Shown one piece after another: positions 21,811 to 34,400 of a stretch of 64,000 bases of DNA. Made by a program: the position numbers and the translations under genes. Position 1 is the stretch's first letter. Every line of letters starts with the position of its first letter. The notes under the pieces are model-generated. The model searched no databases and was not told the DNA's origin. It worked only from the letters and a program-made list of their open reading frames with translations. This stretch comes from Mytilus edulis (lineage: Eukaryota > Mollusca > Bivalvia > Mytilida > Mytilidae). Location: positions 43,111,838-43,175,837 of the forward strand of contig NC_092345.1 of assembly GCF_963676685.1 (NCBI RefSeq). Reading direction: 5' to 3'.

Positions 21811-24479
21811 ATTGTCATTTTTGGACCTTTTATAGCCGACTATGCGGTATGGATTTTACACAGTTTTAAATGCCGTACACTGACCTGTAATTCTTAATTT
21901 TTATGTCATTTGCAATCGTTTCACATCTTTTTTATATATTCACTTTTACATGGCCGTAAAGGCATCATTTGATTGTCAAAGGCAACAAATGGACATTTTA
22001 ACTCACGAACCATATGCAACTTAATCCTGTATACGTTTGTAAATCTATCGCTACAAAAAATAAACACTTATGAATCAAAATTACATGTTTTTACAGGTAT
22101 GTCTATGTATTCGTATGGCGGGGAATGGCAAACAAGAGAAAAAAACAAAAAAATTGTGAGGTAACAGATGATATTTTCCCGAAGTCTAGTTGTTCGGAAA
22201 AGCAAGAATTGCATCGATGCATATGCAAAGAATGTGAATTTGCATATAACATTCAAGATTGTAACTATAAGTACAAATGTTATCTTTGATCTGCATATCC
22301 AAAAAAGACTTTTGTTTGGACACTGTGCTGTACATGTTTTCAAGAGATGATCCGTGACTGTGATGATGATTGAATATTGTTGAATCCATGCAAACTATTT
22401 TCATACATATATAAACTGGGGATTGTTTCACTTTATAAATGTAAATACCTTTTACATGACAATAAATATATCTTCTGATAAATGATTAATTTTCTGAAGC
22501 CTATGTATAAGTAGATTAAATTCCATACATTCGATACTTTCGGGACTTTTTTTAATGCCTTTTAAGTAAGATTTGACATTAATTTCGTGTCAGCAGCAAA
22601 CAATTAAAATAAACGTTATAGAACTAGTTCTGCTTGGAATGGCGTGGCCTTTGTGACAAAATCCAAGATGAATTATTTATAGATAAAACTCCAAGTGACA
22701 TAAATATATTATTTAAAGTTTATCGAGGCACTTCAAGTTTTCGACTTATGAGTTTGAGTGATGGCCTTTGTTATCTGTCGACTCTTTGGTTTTTCCTTTT
22801 ACCGATTAAAGCTTGGTTAAGTGTCTTTTAAATGCACAACTGCATGTATAATTACATTAATGTTACAAATGGTTCTGCACCAAAAACACATTGCGACCAA
22901 TTATTTTTATTTTGTTATGATCGACGACAAAATATTTAAAAATTCAAACCTAATACAAACTTTAAAGAGTTGATAAAAATTAAAATCACAAAAATACTAA
23001 ACTCCGATGAAAATTCAAAACGAAAAGTCCCTACTAAAATGGAAAAAATCAAAAGCCGCAAACATCAAAAGTATAATAAAACCTGGTAAGGAAACAGAGC
23101 TATGCATGACGAAGAAACTTTCCTTAATTAAGAATAATTTCCAAAATAAACAGCATCAAAGTACATATTTGATGATAGTTACCTCAATTGTACATAATAT
23201 GTGCAAAAGAAAATACTAGTATGCAAATATTATAGTTTGCTCACTTTTTTCATATCTTATAAGTTACATTTATTAGTAATCTTTAATCAACTGTAACACA
23301 CTATAAATACAGATTAATCACTACCAAAACAATTCCCAATTGTCCCATATTTAAACTTCCCAGTTATCCCACAAACATATTCCCGCTTGACCACAAAATT
23401 TCCTTACTTTTTTACCTGTCATTTCAAAAAGTGGGACAATCGGGAAGACACCTTAGGAACAGCCAAACTAGTACAATACAAAATGTAGGAATAGCCAGAG
23501 AACACCCTGCTTTTGAATAATAAAAAAGAATGATTGCCATTGAGACAACTTTCCCCCATATACAAAAATATCCAAAAAATAACATAGAAGTTAACAAACC
23601 CTCCCCTAACCAGAGACAGTGGTGTAACATCACAACACAAGAAAAATACTATAAAAAACAGTTAAAAAGGGTTTAACTCATCAGATCGATACAAGGCAGA
23701 AAAACATTGAACTAAAACGCAGACTGTTTTAAAGTACATGTGACATAGCCAAATTAGCTAGTCAGCTGCACTGCCAAGCAACATTACATACTATCGATCA
23801 TGGTATACAGAACGCTTACATTACGCTGCGGTCTTCAGGAGATAATATAAGACACTGAACACTGTACTATTTTCTTGTATGGTCAAAGGCACTTCATTGC
23901 TTTATACTATCAAGGATCATTTGCAGTCCATATGCAAAATTATATCATCTTGCAATTTAAAAAAGAAATTAACTGCACATGTACATCTTGCTTCATCTAT
24001 ATACATTTATATTTCTGTTCAGCTTAGTTTGGTTTTTCTCTGTTGTCATTAGAAACATTCAAATTAAGTCGAATTGTATTGTCTATAAAAATTCTGACAC
24101 TTTATATATTCGGCTTTGAACGTTCCTAATGAAGGTAAATCCAGAACATCGCTTTTTTAACTTCTGATTTGTTGTTCACATTTACATAACATACATGTAC
24201 GCTAAATTCCATGGTTTGTTGTCTGACTTCAGTGAAATCACTTCGCTCGAAAACAACATTGTTATCAAATGATAAAGTTTGAACAAAACACATAAAACAA
24301 AGGAACTGTCTGATAAGTAAACAATGAAAAGAGTTCGTTCTTAGGGTAAAATATTGATTAGTTTTTAAGTAAAGCGTACATTAAAGTGTTATAGAATTGC
24401 TGTTTTGGTGTTGTGATATTCAATCTTTAAATCACTTTATACGAAACCATTGTATTTGTTGTGTATGAACGTAAATAAA
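21811..24479. other. No gene recognised
   Basis: Spacer between copy C and gene A. Small frames (22068-22431, 22634-22831, 23007-23219) show no recognised content. A degenerate dispersed repeat is visible near 23525-23640. No remains of monooxygenase exons 1-3 were seen. Confidence 0.5.
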
Positions 24480-24780
24480 AGAGGGACGAAAGATACAAGA
24501 GGGAGAGTCAAACTCATAGATTGAAAATAAACTGACAACACCATGGCTAAAAATAAAAAGACAAACAGACAAATAATAGTACAGAAGACACAACATAGAA
24601 AACTAAAGACTAAGCAACAAGAACCCCACCAAAAACTGGGGGGGATCTCAGGTGTTCCGGAAGTGTAAGCAGATCCTGCTCCACATGTGGCACCCTACGT
24701 GTTGCTTATGTTATTACAAATTCGGTAAATATTCTAATTCGGTAGGTTACATTAACGTCAATTGCAATAATTTTCTTTTA
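24480..24780 (-). repeat. Retroelement 3'-tail fragment, minus strand
   Basis: 'gagggagagtcaaactcata', 'aggtgttccggaagtgtaag' and 'cagatcctgctcc' recur next to the reverse transcriptase fragments at 31020-31160 and 39900-40140 and, inverted, at 32310-32510. Confidence 0.65.
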
Positions 24781-25362
24781 TATGTTGCACTTCTGGAAAT
24801 AGTTATTATATGTAATGTGCCCTTCATGTGTTTATCTAATAAGATAAAGCAGGAACGCCTGAGACCAAGCGATTTGAATTGGTGCCACATAATACTAGAG
24901 AGCAATAATTTAAAACTTACAGGTTGTATAATATAACAATCAAATCCTTTTTTTTAAATGATAAGTTAATAACCTTACTTTTGAAACTTTAAAACCTAAA
25001 ATAAAATATTTTCAATATACATTATAAACTCAACAATAAAACCACGACATGCTAAGTAAATTGCTCATCCAATGTGTTTTTGATATCATCTTAAGAAATC
25101 TGTAACGTTTATAGAGATACGAATGAAAATAAACAATCAATATATACAATGCCAGTATAATTAATAGTTTTGTTTTAAAATTGATATCATGCACAGCAAA
25201 ATTTCACCAACACAGCTCAGGGTTACCAGAACGGAAATCCGAAACTGCTGACTTTTGTGAAAATGATGTCAGAACCATAAACATGGTTCAAGACGTTTTC
25301 CATTCGTTATAAGAGCTTTTTGAACATATACAGTAAACAATCATATAAATTTCAGATATTAT

Positions 25363-25368
25363 TTTATT
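25363..25368 (-). promoter_or_regulatory. Gene A polyadenylation signal (AATAAA)
   Basis: AATAAA on the minus strand, about 17 nt after the gene A TGA. The position suits a very short 3' UTR. Transcript ends are not visible in the sequence. Confidence 0.5.
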
Positions 25369-25384
25369 ACACAATTTAAAAGTA

Positions 25385-25462
25385 TCAATGACCACTTGGA
25401 CATTGTCTAGGAGGCGGAGCATACTTTGTTGGTTCGGGAAGATGGAAATTGCCCTGTTTAAA
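25385..25462 (-). CDS. Gene A exon 11: C-terminal tail and stop
   Basis: 25 codons plus TGA after acceptor TTTCAG. Reads FKQGNFHLPEPTKYA, then PPPRQCPSGH. The PEP..KY.PPPRQCP tail is shared with gene B exon 11, which fixes this as the real terminal exon. Confidence 0.87.
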   Translation of the reverse strand, partial: FKQGNFHLPEPTKYAPPPRQCPSGH

Positions 25463-28400
25463 CTGAAATATAAAAAATGTAATAAATTGGTACATTCTCG
25501 TCGAAGAACTTTATATATAAAACTTATACATTAGTACTGACAGAGTGCCTGTTTCATTAAAAAAGTTCAAATTTGAAATTAAAAAATGACGAACTAATCG
25601 CTAATAATTTCAGCTGCAGATCCAGGATATTGAAAGGGGGAGGGGTTAGTAAGCCAACGTTTGGACTAATGCTTCCAAAAAATAAATGCAGTTGTCATAT
25701 ACGTATTTAAAAAAAACTAAACACAGCTGAATAAGTCAATTATAATAGAAAAAATGTCATTCTTTATATATCAATTTTTTTAAAAGTTGGAAAACAGAAC
25801 GTCAAACACTATTTCAACTTTGCTATCACAACCTTCCATTTTTTTTAACAGCGACTTTTTTTTATTGTGGCATGTACTTTTTTTAAAATGTGTATGCTTT
25901 TAAGCATATGGTCAGTAGAAAACGATTTTCATAAACGTCCTTTAAAGTCACAGAGGCGGATTTATTTGATTATATAGGGAATCACAGAAGCATGACTGGA
26001 GCTGGTCCCCTCTTAGGCAGTCAGTGGGCTCCAACATATGAATATTTCTTTATCAAGCACTCTTCAGAATCAGAAATGTTTAAATTATAAACAGTTAAAA
26101 TCTAATGATGAATATGTTAGGAGCTTAATGACAAAAAGATATAAACGGGATTGCGGAATTCATCTAAGGTGAAAATTTGTGTAACGGAATTGTAACCTTC
26201 ATTTCTGAGTAATTATTTGTGTTGTTTAACACACCGATTAGTGTCAGGATTGATCAAGCGAAAGACTACCGTAAAAAATGTTTGATGTTGAACGATGTTG
26301 AGGTATCCTGTTATATATAACATATCTATTGGGAAAATATTTAAAATTCACAGTCTCTTGCTGAAGACGCCCTAGTATTATCTATACTGACGTCTGACGT
26401 TATACGGTATAACATTGCCAAACATTTTAACATTGAAATTACAGAAGAGAAATTGGTTTACGAAGTTCAGTTAAATTGTATCATTTAATGTTAATTATCG
26501 TTTGCAGAATATCTGGGATTATTATCTCTCTCTTTTTATACTGTTTACTTACATGGATATTAGCGCTTTTGTCAAGTCCATAGCAGATATAATTGTACGT
26601 AGAATTGTCAACGATTTCATTAAAGTTATCACGAACAGATTTATCTTTCCAGTCCCAAGTATTTAGTTGTTTTACAGCATGCCAAGGAACGCTGCTAAGT
26701 TGGTCATAGTTGGGTTGACTGAGACAAAACGTAACATTCACTTTTGGATAGTAGAACAAGAAAGCCAAGCACATCTCGGATGTGGTCGGTAAACCACCCT
26801 ACAATATTTTTATAAATTTTGAAACACGTGTTATGTTAGGATGAAAAAAAAAACCAAAAGTATCCTTTTATGAGCTTTATAAACAAAAAGGCACCAAGTT
26901 TGCATCGATATGTGTACAAAACTTTTAAAATGAAAATGAATGAAACTATTATTGATTGAATTTATTGGATTTAATTGCAAATTTTAACACAATAAATATT
27001 TCGTGTAGTCGATATCACCTGCCATGTGCAAGGTTTAAACTCATCAGCATCAATGTTGACAGTATAGTTTAACAGTAATGGAACCTTTTAAGACCACTTG
27101 GTCATGGAGGACCTTTACCCTATTTAATCGTACAATTAATGAACAAAATCTATTAAGTTAAGAAGAAAACAAGGTTAGCAATAACGATGAACCAAGGAGA
27201 AAATATGCATTTAGTTTAATAAACTATATATCAAAGTAACTTACAACAGTTGGTTTGGTTCTTGACGAGGAATCGTAGGTACAGTCCATTGCAAGGCTGT
27301 CGCCCTGTATAAAAAAGTTTGAGTTTTATGTCTTTTTCTATATGTTTATTTCTCTCCTAGTGTTAAAACAAGCACAAATATTGTTGAATTCTTTTTTGTG
27401 TTTTGGTTTTAAACATCTAATTCGTTCTCTTATGTTTTTGGTTTTGAAATTTTAAAACTATTATGTATTTTCTACCCATCGACGTTTTAAATATATCTAT
27501 ATAAATAGAATCTATGTTTCGTACGTGTGTTTCTTGTATTAAACGCTTAAATATTTAGATATTTTCAGTATAAATTATTAAAAAGAAAGAGATTAACTTT
27601 ATTGCAAAAGGTAAAAAAACAATTTTATTTTGAATCGGTCACAACTAATTTATTAGGAGAAGCATTGCGATCCAGACCATGATTAAAGACAAAAGTATAT
27701 GAGCTGTAAAGACAAACACAACAGAAGCAATCACTTCAATAAATAAACATACCTCTGATATAGTGACACACTAATTGTATTGTTAAAATAAATACACATA
27801 GTTATCAACAACAGCAACTTATTAATCTAGATGTAGAATTAAAACATGACGCTTAAATTAGAATATTGCACTGAGACTAAGCTTACGTATTTGATTTCTC
27901 TTTCTTGTTTCATGGCCCTAAAATCTTGGTAATCAAAATCATAGTTGTCGTCTTTCGAGAATGGCTCAAGTTCTCTATCCCCTCGAAAATGACGTGCTGT
28001 CAACTTGGCACCCAGTAAATGGGCATGAAGAAGAACACCAAACACCTTTAAACTGTTTGTCTGATTACCAACAGCCTGTGGAAAATAAGCAGAACACGAA
28101 ACACCTTTAAACTGTTTGTCTGATTACCAATAGCCCGTGGAAAGAAAGCAGAACACAAAAGACTTTAAACTGTTTGTCTGATTACCAACCGCCTTTCGAA
28201 AGAAAGATAAGTAAGTTAAGAAAATTATTCCACTGAAAGAGAAAACAAAATCGCATTCAGTAATGTACTTCTCTGTCCTGAGTGGTACTTTTATTTAACT
28301 TTTTTTGTGCAGTTCAGTGTTTCTGTTGTTTTTTTCATTTCCTCTTATAGCTGATGTGTTTAACTCGGTTTTGATTTGTGAACCAGAATTTTTCACTCAA

Positions 28401-31400
28401 TCGTTTTATAACTAGATGTATACTATTGTTGGCTTTATTAAAAAAAATTGAAATACGTTTCTCGTTTTTTTTAAATATAGATGAGACCGTTGTTTTTCCC
28501 TGTTTGAATTATTTACACTAGTCATTGGCTAGTCAAGGCTCCGATGTAAAGACCGTACTTTGACCTACATTTATTTGCTTTTTACAAATTGTGATTTAGA
28601 TGGAGAGTTGTTTCATTGGCACTCATATGACATCTTCTCATATCTATCGATATGATGATTGTCGAAATATGACATGTCCTTGTATTGCTGATAAAGTTTG
28701 TTACTTCCAGTTCCTTTCCAACTTCTATTGTTTACGCAAAAAAAAACATGGTTTAAAGCTGAATGAACTAAATATAAGATCTTGTCCGTATGGTCATTTT
28801 GTAAAATATATTTCCTTTCGATCTACTTAAATTTACGTAAACACAAATACACGAGTAAATTATATCGGTCAAGGGCAATAACTCTTTGATGAGGTTAACA
28901 TAGCTATCTGAATGTTTCCTGCTAATCAAAGAAAGCAATATGTTGCAAGAGTATGTTCTTACTTGTAATTAAATATTGGTGTATACATGGAATACGTCTA
29001 TTCTCAGGGGATACAAACAAATTAAAAATACTGTTTACAGAAAATGTCTTCCAGTAGATCGGAAAATCATTTACACGTTACATCTCAGCATAATGATGTT
29101 CAATATTAGATACAGAGTCAATCCTTAACACTCGTTTTGCTCTGTTTTTGTTTTCTTTGTCGTGTTTTGTGAACTATTCTTTGTCTGTTTGTCTCTATTT
29201 TTTTAATTTTCTAGCCACGACTTTTGACTTTGAATGTCCCTCTTGGATCTTTTGTCTTTCCTTTTTCAACAACCAATATTAGGAAGTAACGAAACTTTTT
29301 GAGAGAATAAATGACGAAAAGACAAAAGAACCTCGAGCGGATGGACATGCTACGTCAGAACAGTATACGATTTATCCAGTCAATTGGTAATACAATATCA
29401 GTTAGAAAAATATCATAGCAATACAGTCTTACCATTTTAATGCAGTCCTCGTGACAGTGACTTTTTGATACGAATCCCTTTTCGTATGGGGGAATAAACT
29501 GTAAGTTGTTACATCTCAGCATAATGATGTTCAATATTAGATACAGAGTCAATCCTTAACACTCGTATTGCTCTTTTTTTGTTTTCTTTGTCGTGTTTTG
29601 TGAACTATTCTTTGTCTGTTTGTCTCTATTTTTTTTATTTTCTAGACACGACTTTTGACTTTGAATGTCCACTGGGATCTTTTGTCTTTCCTTTTTCAAC
29701 AACCAATATTAGGAAGTAACGAAACTTTTTGAGAGAATAAATGACGAAAAGACAAAAGAACCTCGAGCGGATGGACATGCTACGTCAGAACAGTATACGA
29801 CTTATCCAGTCAATTGGTAATACAATAACAGTTAGAAAAATATCATAGCAATGCAGTCTTACCATTTTAATGCAGTCCTCGTGACAGTGACTTTTTGATA
29901 CGAATCCCTTTTCGTATGGGGGAATAAACTGTAAGTTGTTAACCATTGCACCAATTTCAAGCATTCCTGCATCATACTGTCTTAATGTTGGCGTGACTGT
30001 TATTCTGAAACCTGAACTATCTACGATGCCTGTAATTTTTGTAATCTATTTATAGTTAAATAGTAAACATTATCATTGACACAAAAACAAACATTTGGAA
30101 ATATATTTTTGTTAAGAAAATTAGATTGCATCATCAATAACTACTTTTTGTACAGTCAGTTATTTTATATATCTATATCCAGCCTTGGAATAAAGCCCTA
30201 ATAATATTACACTTTAAACGTCAGAAATCCTTTACAACTGATTTTACAGTGTCATCTTATTTGGTGGTCTCAGGTTGCGGTGTTACACAACGGTTCCATG
30301 TTAGAGGAGAGTCGAACGCATTCTATATGTGATTGTTCGGAGTCACGTCACATTATTGAAAGTTTACTTTCTTAGATTTCACGGAATCAGATAAACAAAT
30401 TGCCATACAATTGAATTGCAAGACGTCATATTTGAGGCTGAACAAAGTGCAACAGATAACGGTATACGATACATATCTCAACAAAGACGAAGATATAAGG
30501 TTGGAAATAATAAGATAAGGACCCAAACATTTGAAGAGCTATACAAAGAAAAAAAAATTATAAAAACAGCCAAATCCGTCCAATGTCAAATTTGTCGGAG
30601 GAAGTTGAAACCGTAGATTCATTATAATTTATCAATTCACAGACGGACAATTTTAGAGAGATTTGTAATAAATTTGTAATAAAACAGTACTAAAGCACTA
30701 ACTCCTGAGTTCGTGTTACCCTGGGGGAGGAGGTGGCTCATAGTTCTGTAGCAGCCGTATCGACCTAGTATTGTTCAAAATAAAAACACTACTTACTAAA
30801 TTGCATATGTCCAAAGCGCTTTTCTGAATTTAAATGGATTAGGAACTTTCAAGGCTATATTTAAAAGCCTAGGAATTATAAGAACTGAAACAGGTAAAAT
30901 GATATATGACATGATAGTTCGATAGGTTACGAACTGGACTTTACATTCAAATAAGTTATATATACAAAGACAATAACAATCAAAACCAAGGAGAAAACAA
31001 AGAATATTTACATCAACAGTTATGAATAATAAATTAGAAACAACACGAACTCCACTAAAAACCGGGAGTGAAATCAGGTGTTCCGGAAGGGTAAGCCTTT
31101 CCTGCACCGTATACGGCACCCGTCGTGTTATTTCTATGTTCAGTTCGGTAATGATGGAAGGTTATTATGACTGAGGAAGAATATCAGATATGATTTCTGA
31201 CACACTTTTGTCATAATGGTCAATCAGCTCATGATGGCGACCGTGAAATTTCTTGACTGATGACCTTAATTTGATTGATTCATAGCCCTGTCTTAGCAAC
31301 TTTTGAGAAAACAGTATTCCTCGTTCAACAAAATCAACATACTTTGAGCTAGCTCTAGAGTAACGTATCAATTGAGACACATAAACTCCATATGCTGGTG

Positions 31401-34400
31401 CTGCTGAGATGTTGCTACACAGAAATGAAAAGTTGACTATAGGAAAATTAAAATGATCGCGTTTGTCATAAATTTTGGTATTCAACCTACCATCAGTAGT
31501 CATTTGGAGAAAAAGGTCTTAATATGAAGCAGATTTATCTGTGTCGGTAGTATCTTTAATTTCAATTTTACTTGGATATAGTAAATGTAAGTGATCACTG
31601 AATCTATTATTATTAAGAGACAGTACGAAAGGTAAAATTAAAAGACTGGACTAATAAAATCCTAACGTATTGAGGAGCGCAATTGGTACCCATTGAGATT
31701 CCAATAGTCTGTTGGAAGACCAAAAATATATAGTCTGTTACATTTGACTAATTGTTTTACAAAATTACTAAATCGTAAGTAAAATTGACCAGTACCGCGG
31801 ATACCAGGTGGACACCATACGACGATAAGATTAACTGTTAGTATTCATACACCTGCTTGAAAAACTCGTTAGTTTCTTCGTTTGCGTTAAATATTAGCCA
31901 AGTGTTTTCTTTTGACACCTTCACTGAATAGAACTGAATTTTCTGTTTCGTTAAAGAAAAATTGCAGTAAGCAGGGAATACCGACGACATAATTTATTTA
32001 CTCTGCACCCATACCTGATTTTAATGTTGGATTAGTGAAATGTGTTTCCAGAAGTAGATATCGTGGATCTCCAGGTGCATTCAATGAAAACCCAACGTTA
32101 TGAGGAAAGTCATATCCCTGAAATATTTAATAAAAGTTGACACACAAGAATAAATTGAATATTTACAAAGTTATTTTGATTTTCAATGAAAATGATTGTA
32201 AAGACGGCCGGAAAAAGGGCATATACATAACTAATAACTTAATTGAAATGGACGATTCAATGTGGTTTATTTCTGTTATCTCCCGTTTACCAGAAAAAAT
32301 GATATTATCATTTTTACCCTTCCGGAGCACCTGAGATCACCCCATGATTTGGTGAGGTTCGTGTTGCTTAGTCTTTAGTTTTCTATGTTGTGTCATGTGT
32401 ACTCTTATTTGCCTGTTTGTCTTTTTACATTTTTTGTCATACCGTTGTCAGTTTTCGATCTATGAGTTTGACTGTCCCTCTGGTAATTTTCGCCCCTCTT
32501 TTATCTAAACCTCATAATAGTTGTACTAGAAGTATCGTTTCCGAGTTCAAAGTAGCATTAGTTTGATAGTTGGCGCTTTTGTAATTTCTAACAAAAATAC
32601 TTATTGTGGACATGAAATGTTTTCAATTTTTGTTTTCAATGCATTTCAACTGATAAAGTTGATATTTGAACTCGCTAGATTAGAGCGGTGCAACAGATGA
32701 GTCTTGTGTAGACGATACTTCAAACACACTTGTCGTTTCATCGCATATCATATACTAAATTCTAATGTCTTTTTTCATTTCAATTATTGTTGAATACAAA
32801 AGACAAAAAATAATTTGCTAAGACAACAGTTGTGGCGGGTAACTGATTTGTTAAAGCTTTAGTTCCAAAAATAAGAATATATTTTAGTTCAAAATTTCAT
32901 TTTAATCCAATAAAACCCATGTCAGTTTATCTCTAGTATGACGTTATATCATTAGTCAAATATATCAAGGCATTTACCATAAACAAACTGATGCTAACGG
33001 ATGCCTGCAGTCCTAGAATCTTGAAAAGTTGACTCAGAAATTTTCGAAAAGTTAATATATTGATGGAATGCAAGTTTAGAAAAAAAGGGTCACAGTTGTA
33101 AATCACTTCATCGAACACCGGTATACTAATATTGCCTTTATTTATATAACTTACAACGCCACCAACTGCCCATGCTAACATGACATCGTTGCATTTTTCA
33201 AATTTCTTTGGTTTGACACCATAACAGTTAAAGACAGATCCTTCATCGTTATCTGTTGCAGTTGGACAACTGTATACAACAAAGTGATGGACGATATCTT
33301 CATTACCACGGGTGATTATTGGCTCAAACTTTAAAAAAAATTGGAATAAACATTGGTCTAGCAGTGCATAATTTCGTTTTCGGGTTATTGAATATATATA
33401 TATATATTAGATTATAGTACATGGTTAACACAATTTTGTAAAAAAATAGAAATAAGTTTAGAGATTGAATAAATTGGTTGAAACATGAAATAAACAAAAT
33501 GCAGAGTTCTTTATGAGACGCTTTATACAAATAAAGTTCTTGACCTAATAATTTAAAAAAAAACCAGTTTGGTTCAACTTTGTAAAAAACAGCTTAATAC
33601 ATCGTAGATATGTAATTGCCTTGAGAATCAAATAAGACAGTGTCGATCAATTCGGAGTTGATAAATGTGACAGCTTATATCCCCTGATCGATATGTAATA
33701 CAGGAACAGATTACTTAAGCGTAGACAAAACTTCGGAATTTTTGATCCTCAATGCTCTTCAACTTCGTACTTTAATTTGCCTTATACACTCTGACTGGTA
33801 TGTCTTTTGTAGACAAACCTCGGGGTTGGCTTACACAATTTGTGCCTAGTTTATTGGAAAAGTTCATTGATAAAAGTGAAAATGTAAAAAAAGAAGTACC
33901 CTTATCATATGGCGCTTGGAAGGTTTTTCTGGCACCTTAAAAATTGTACATTGGTATGTAGTATCTGTATTGGCTGGAACATGAAACTGAAATAAAAATG
34001 AATATGAACAACGTATTGTAAGGCAATCAAATCTTACATTCCGTATCCATGTTATTTACCTACGTAATGTCACTATTATCTTCCTTTCTTATTTGCTAGC
34101 CAAATGCATTATCCTGTAGTTATTTTTATGAAGAATAGTACACTAGAACGTAAAGCAATAATCAACATGATATTGAAAAACAAACCTATAAAATAATCGT
34201 GTCTTCTAATGATCGACATCTTGAATAACAAAATAACTTTTGATTTCTTCAATGTTTAAATGTTTAAAACGTCAATCTTAAGAATAATTTAACCAATAAA
34301 TTTTTAAATTCTGTTTCAAGTTTGTTAATTTTTTAACTTGATACATTTGTTGGCTATTATTCATTTGTTTCTCTGTCCTATATTTTCTCTCATTTATTCG

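Noticed and set aside
29355-29552. Minus-strand frame with FIPPYEKGF and SHCHEDC as a separate small gene
   Set aside because: It is the duplicated 3' part of gene A exon 7 without an acceptor.
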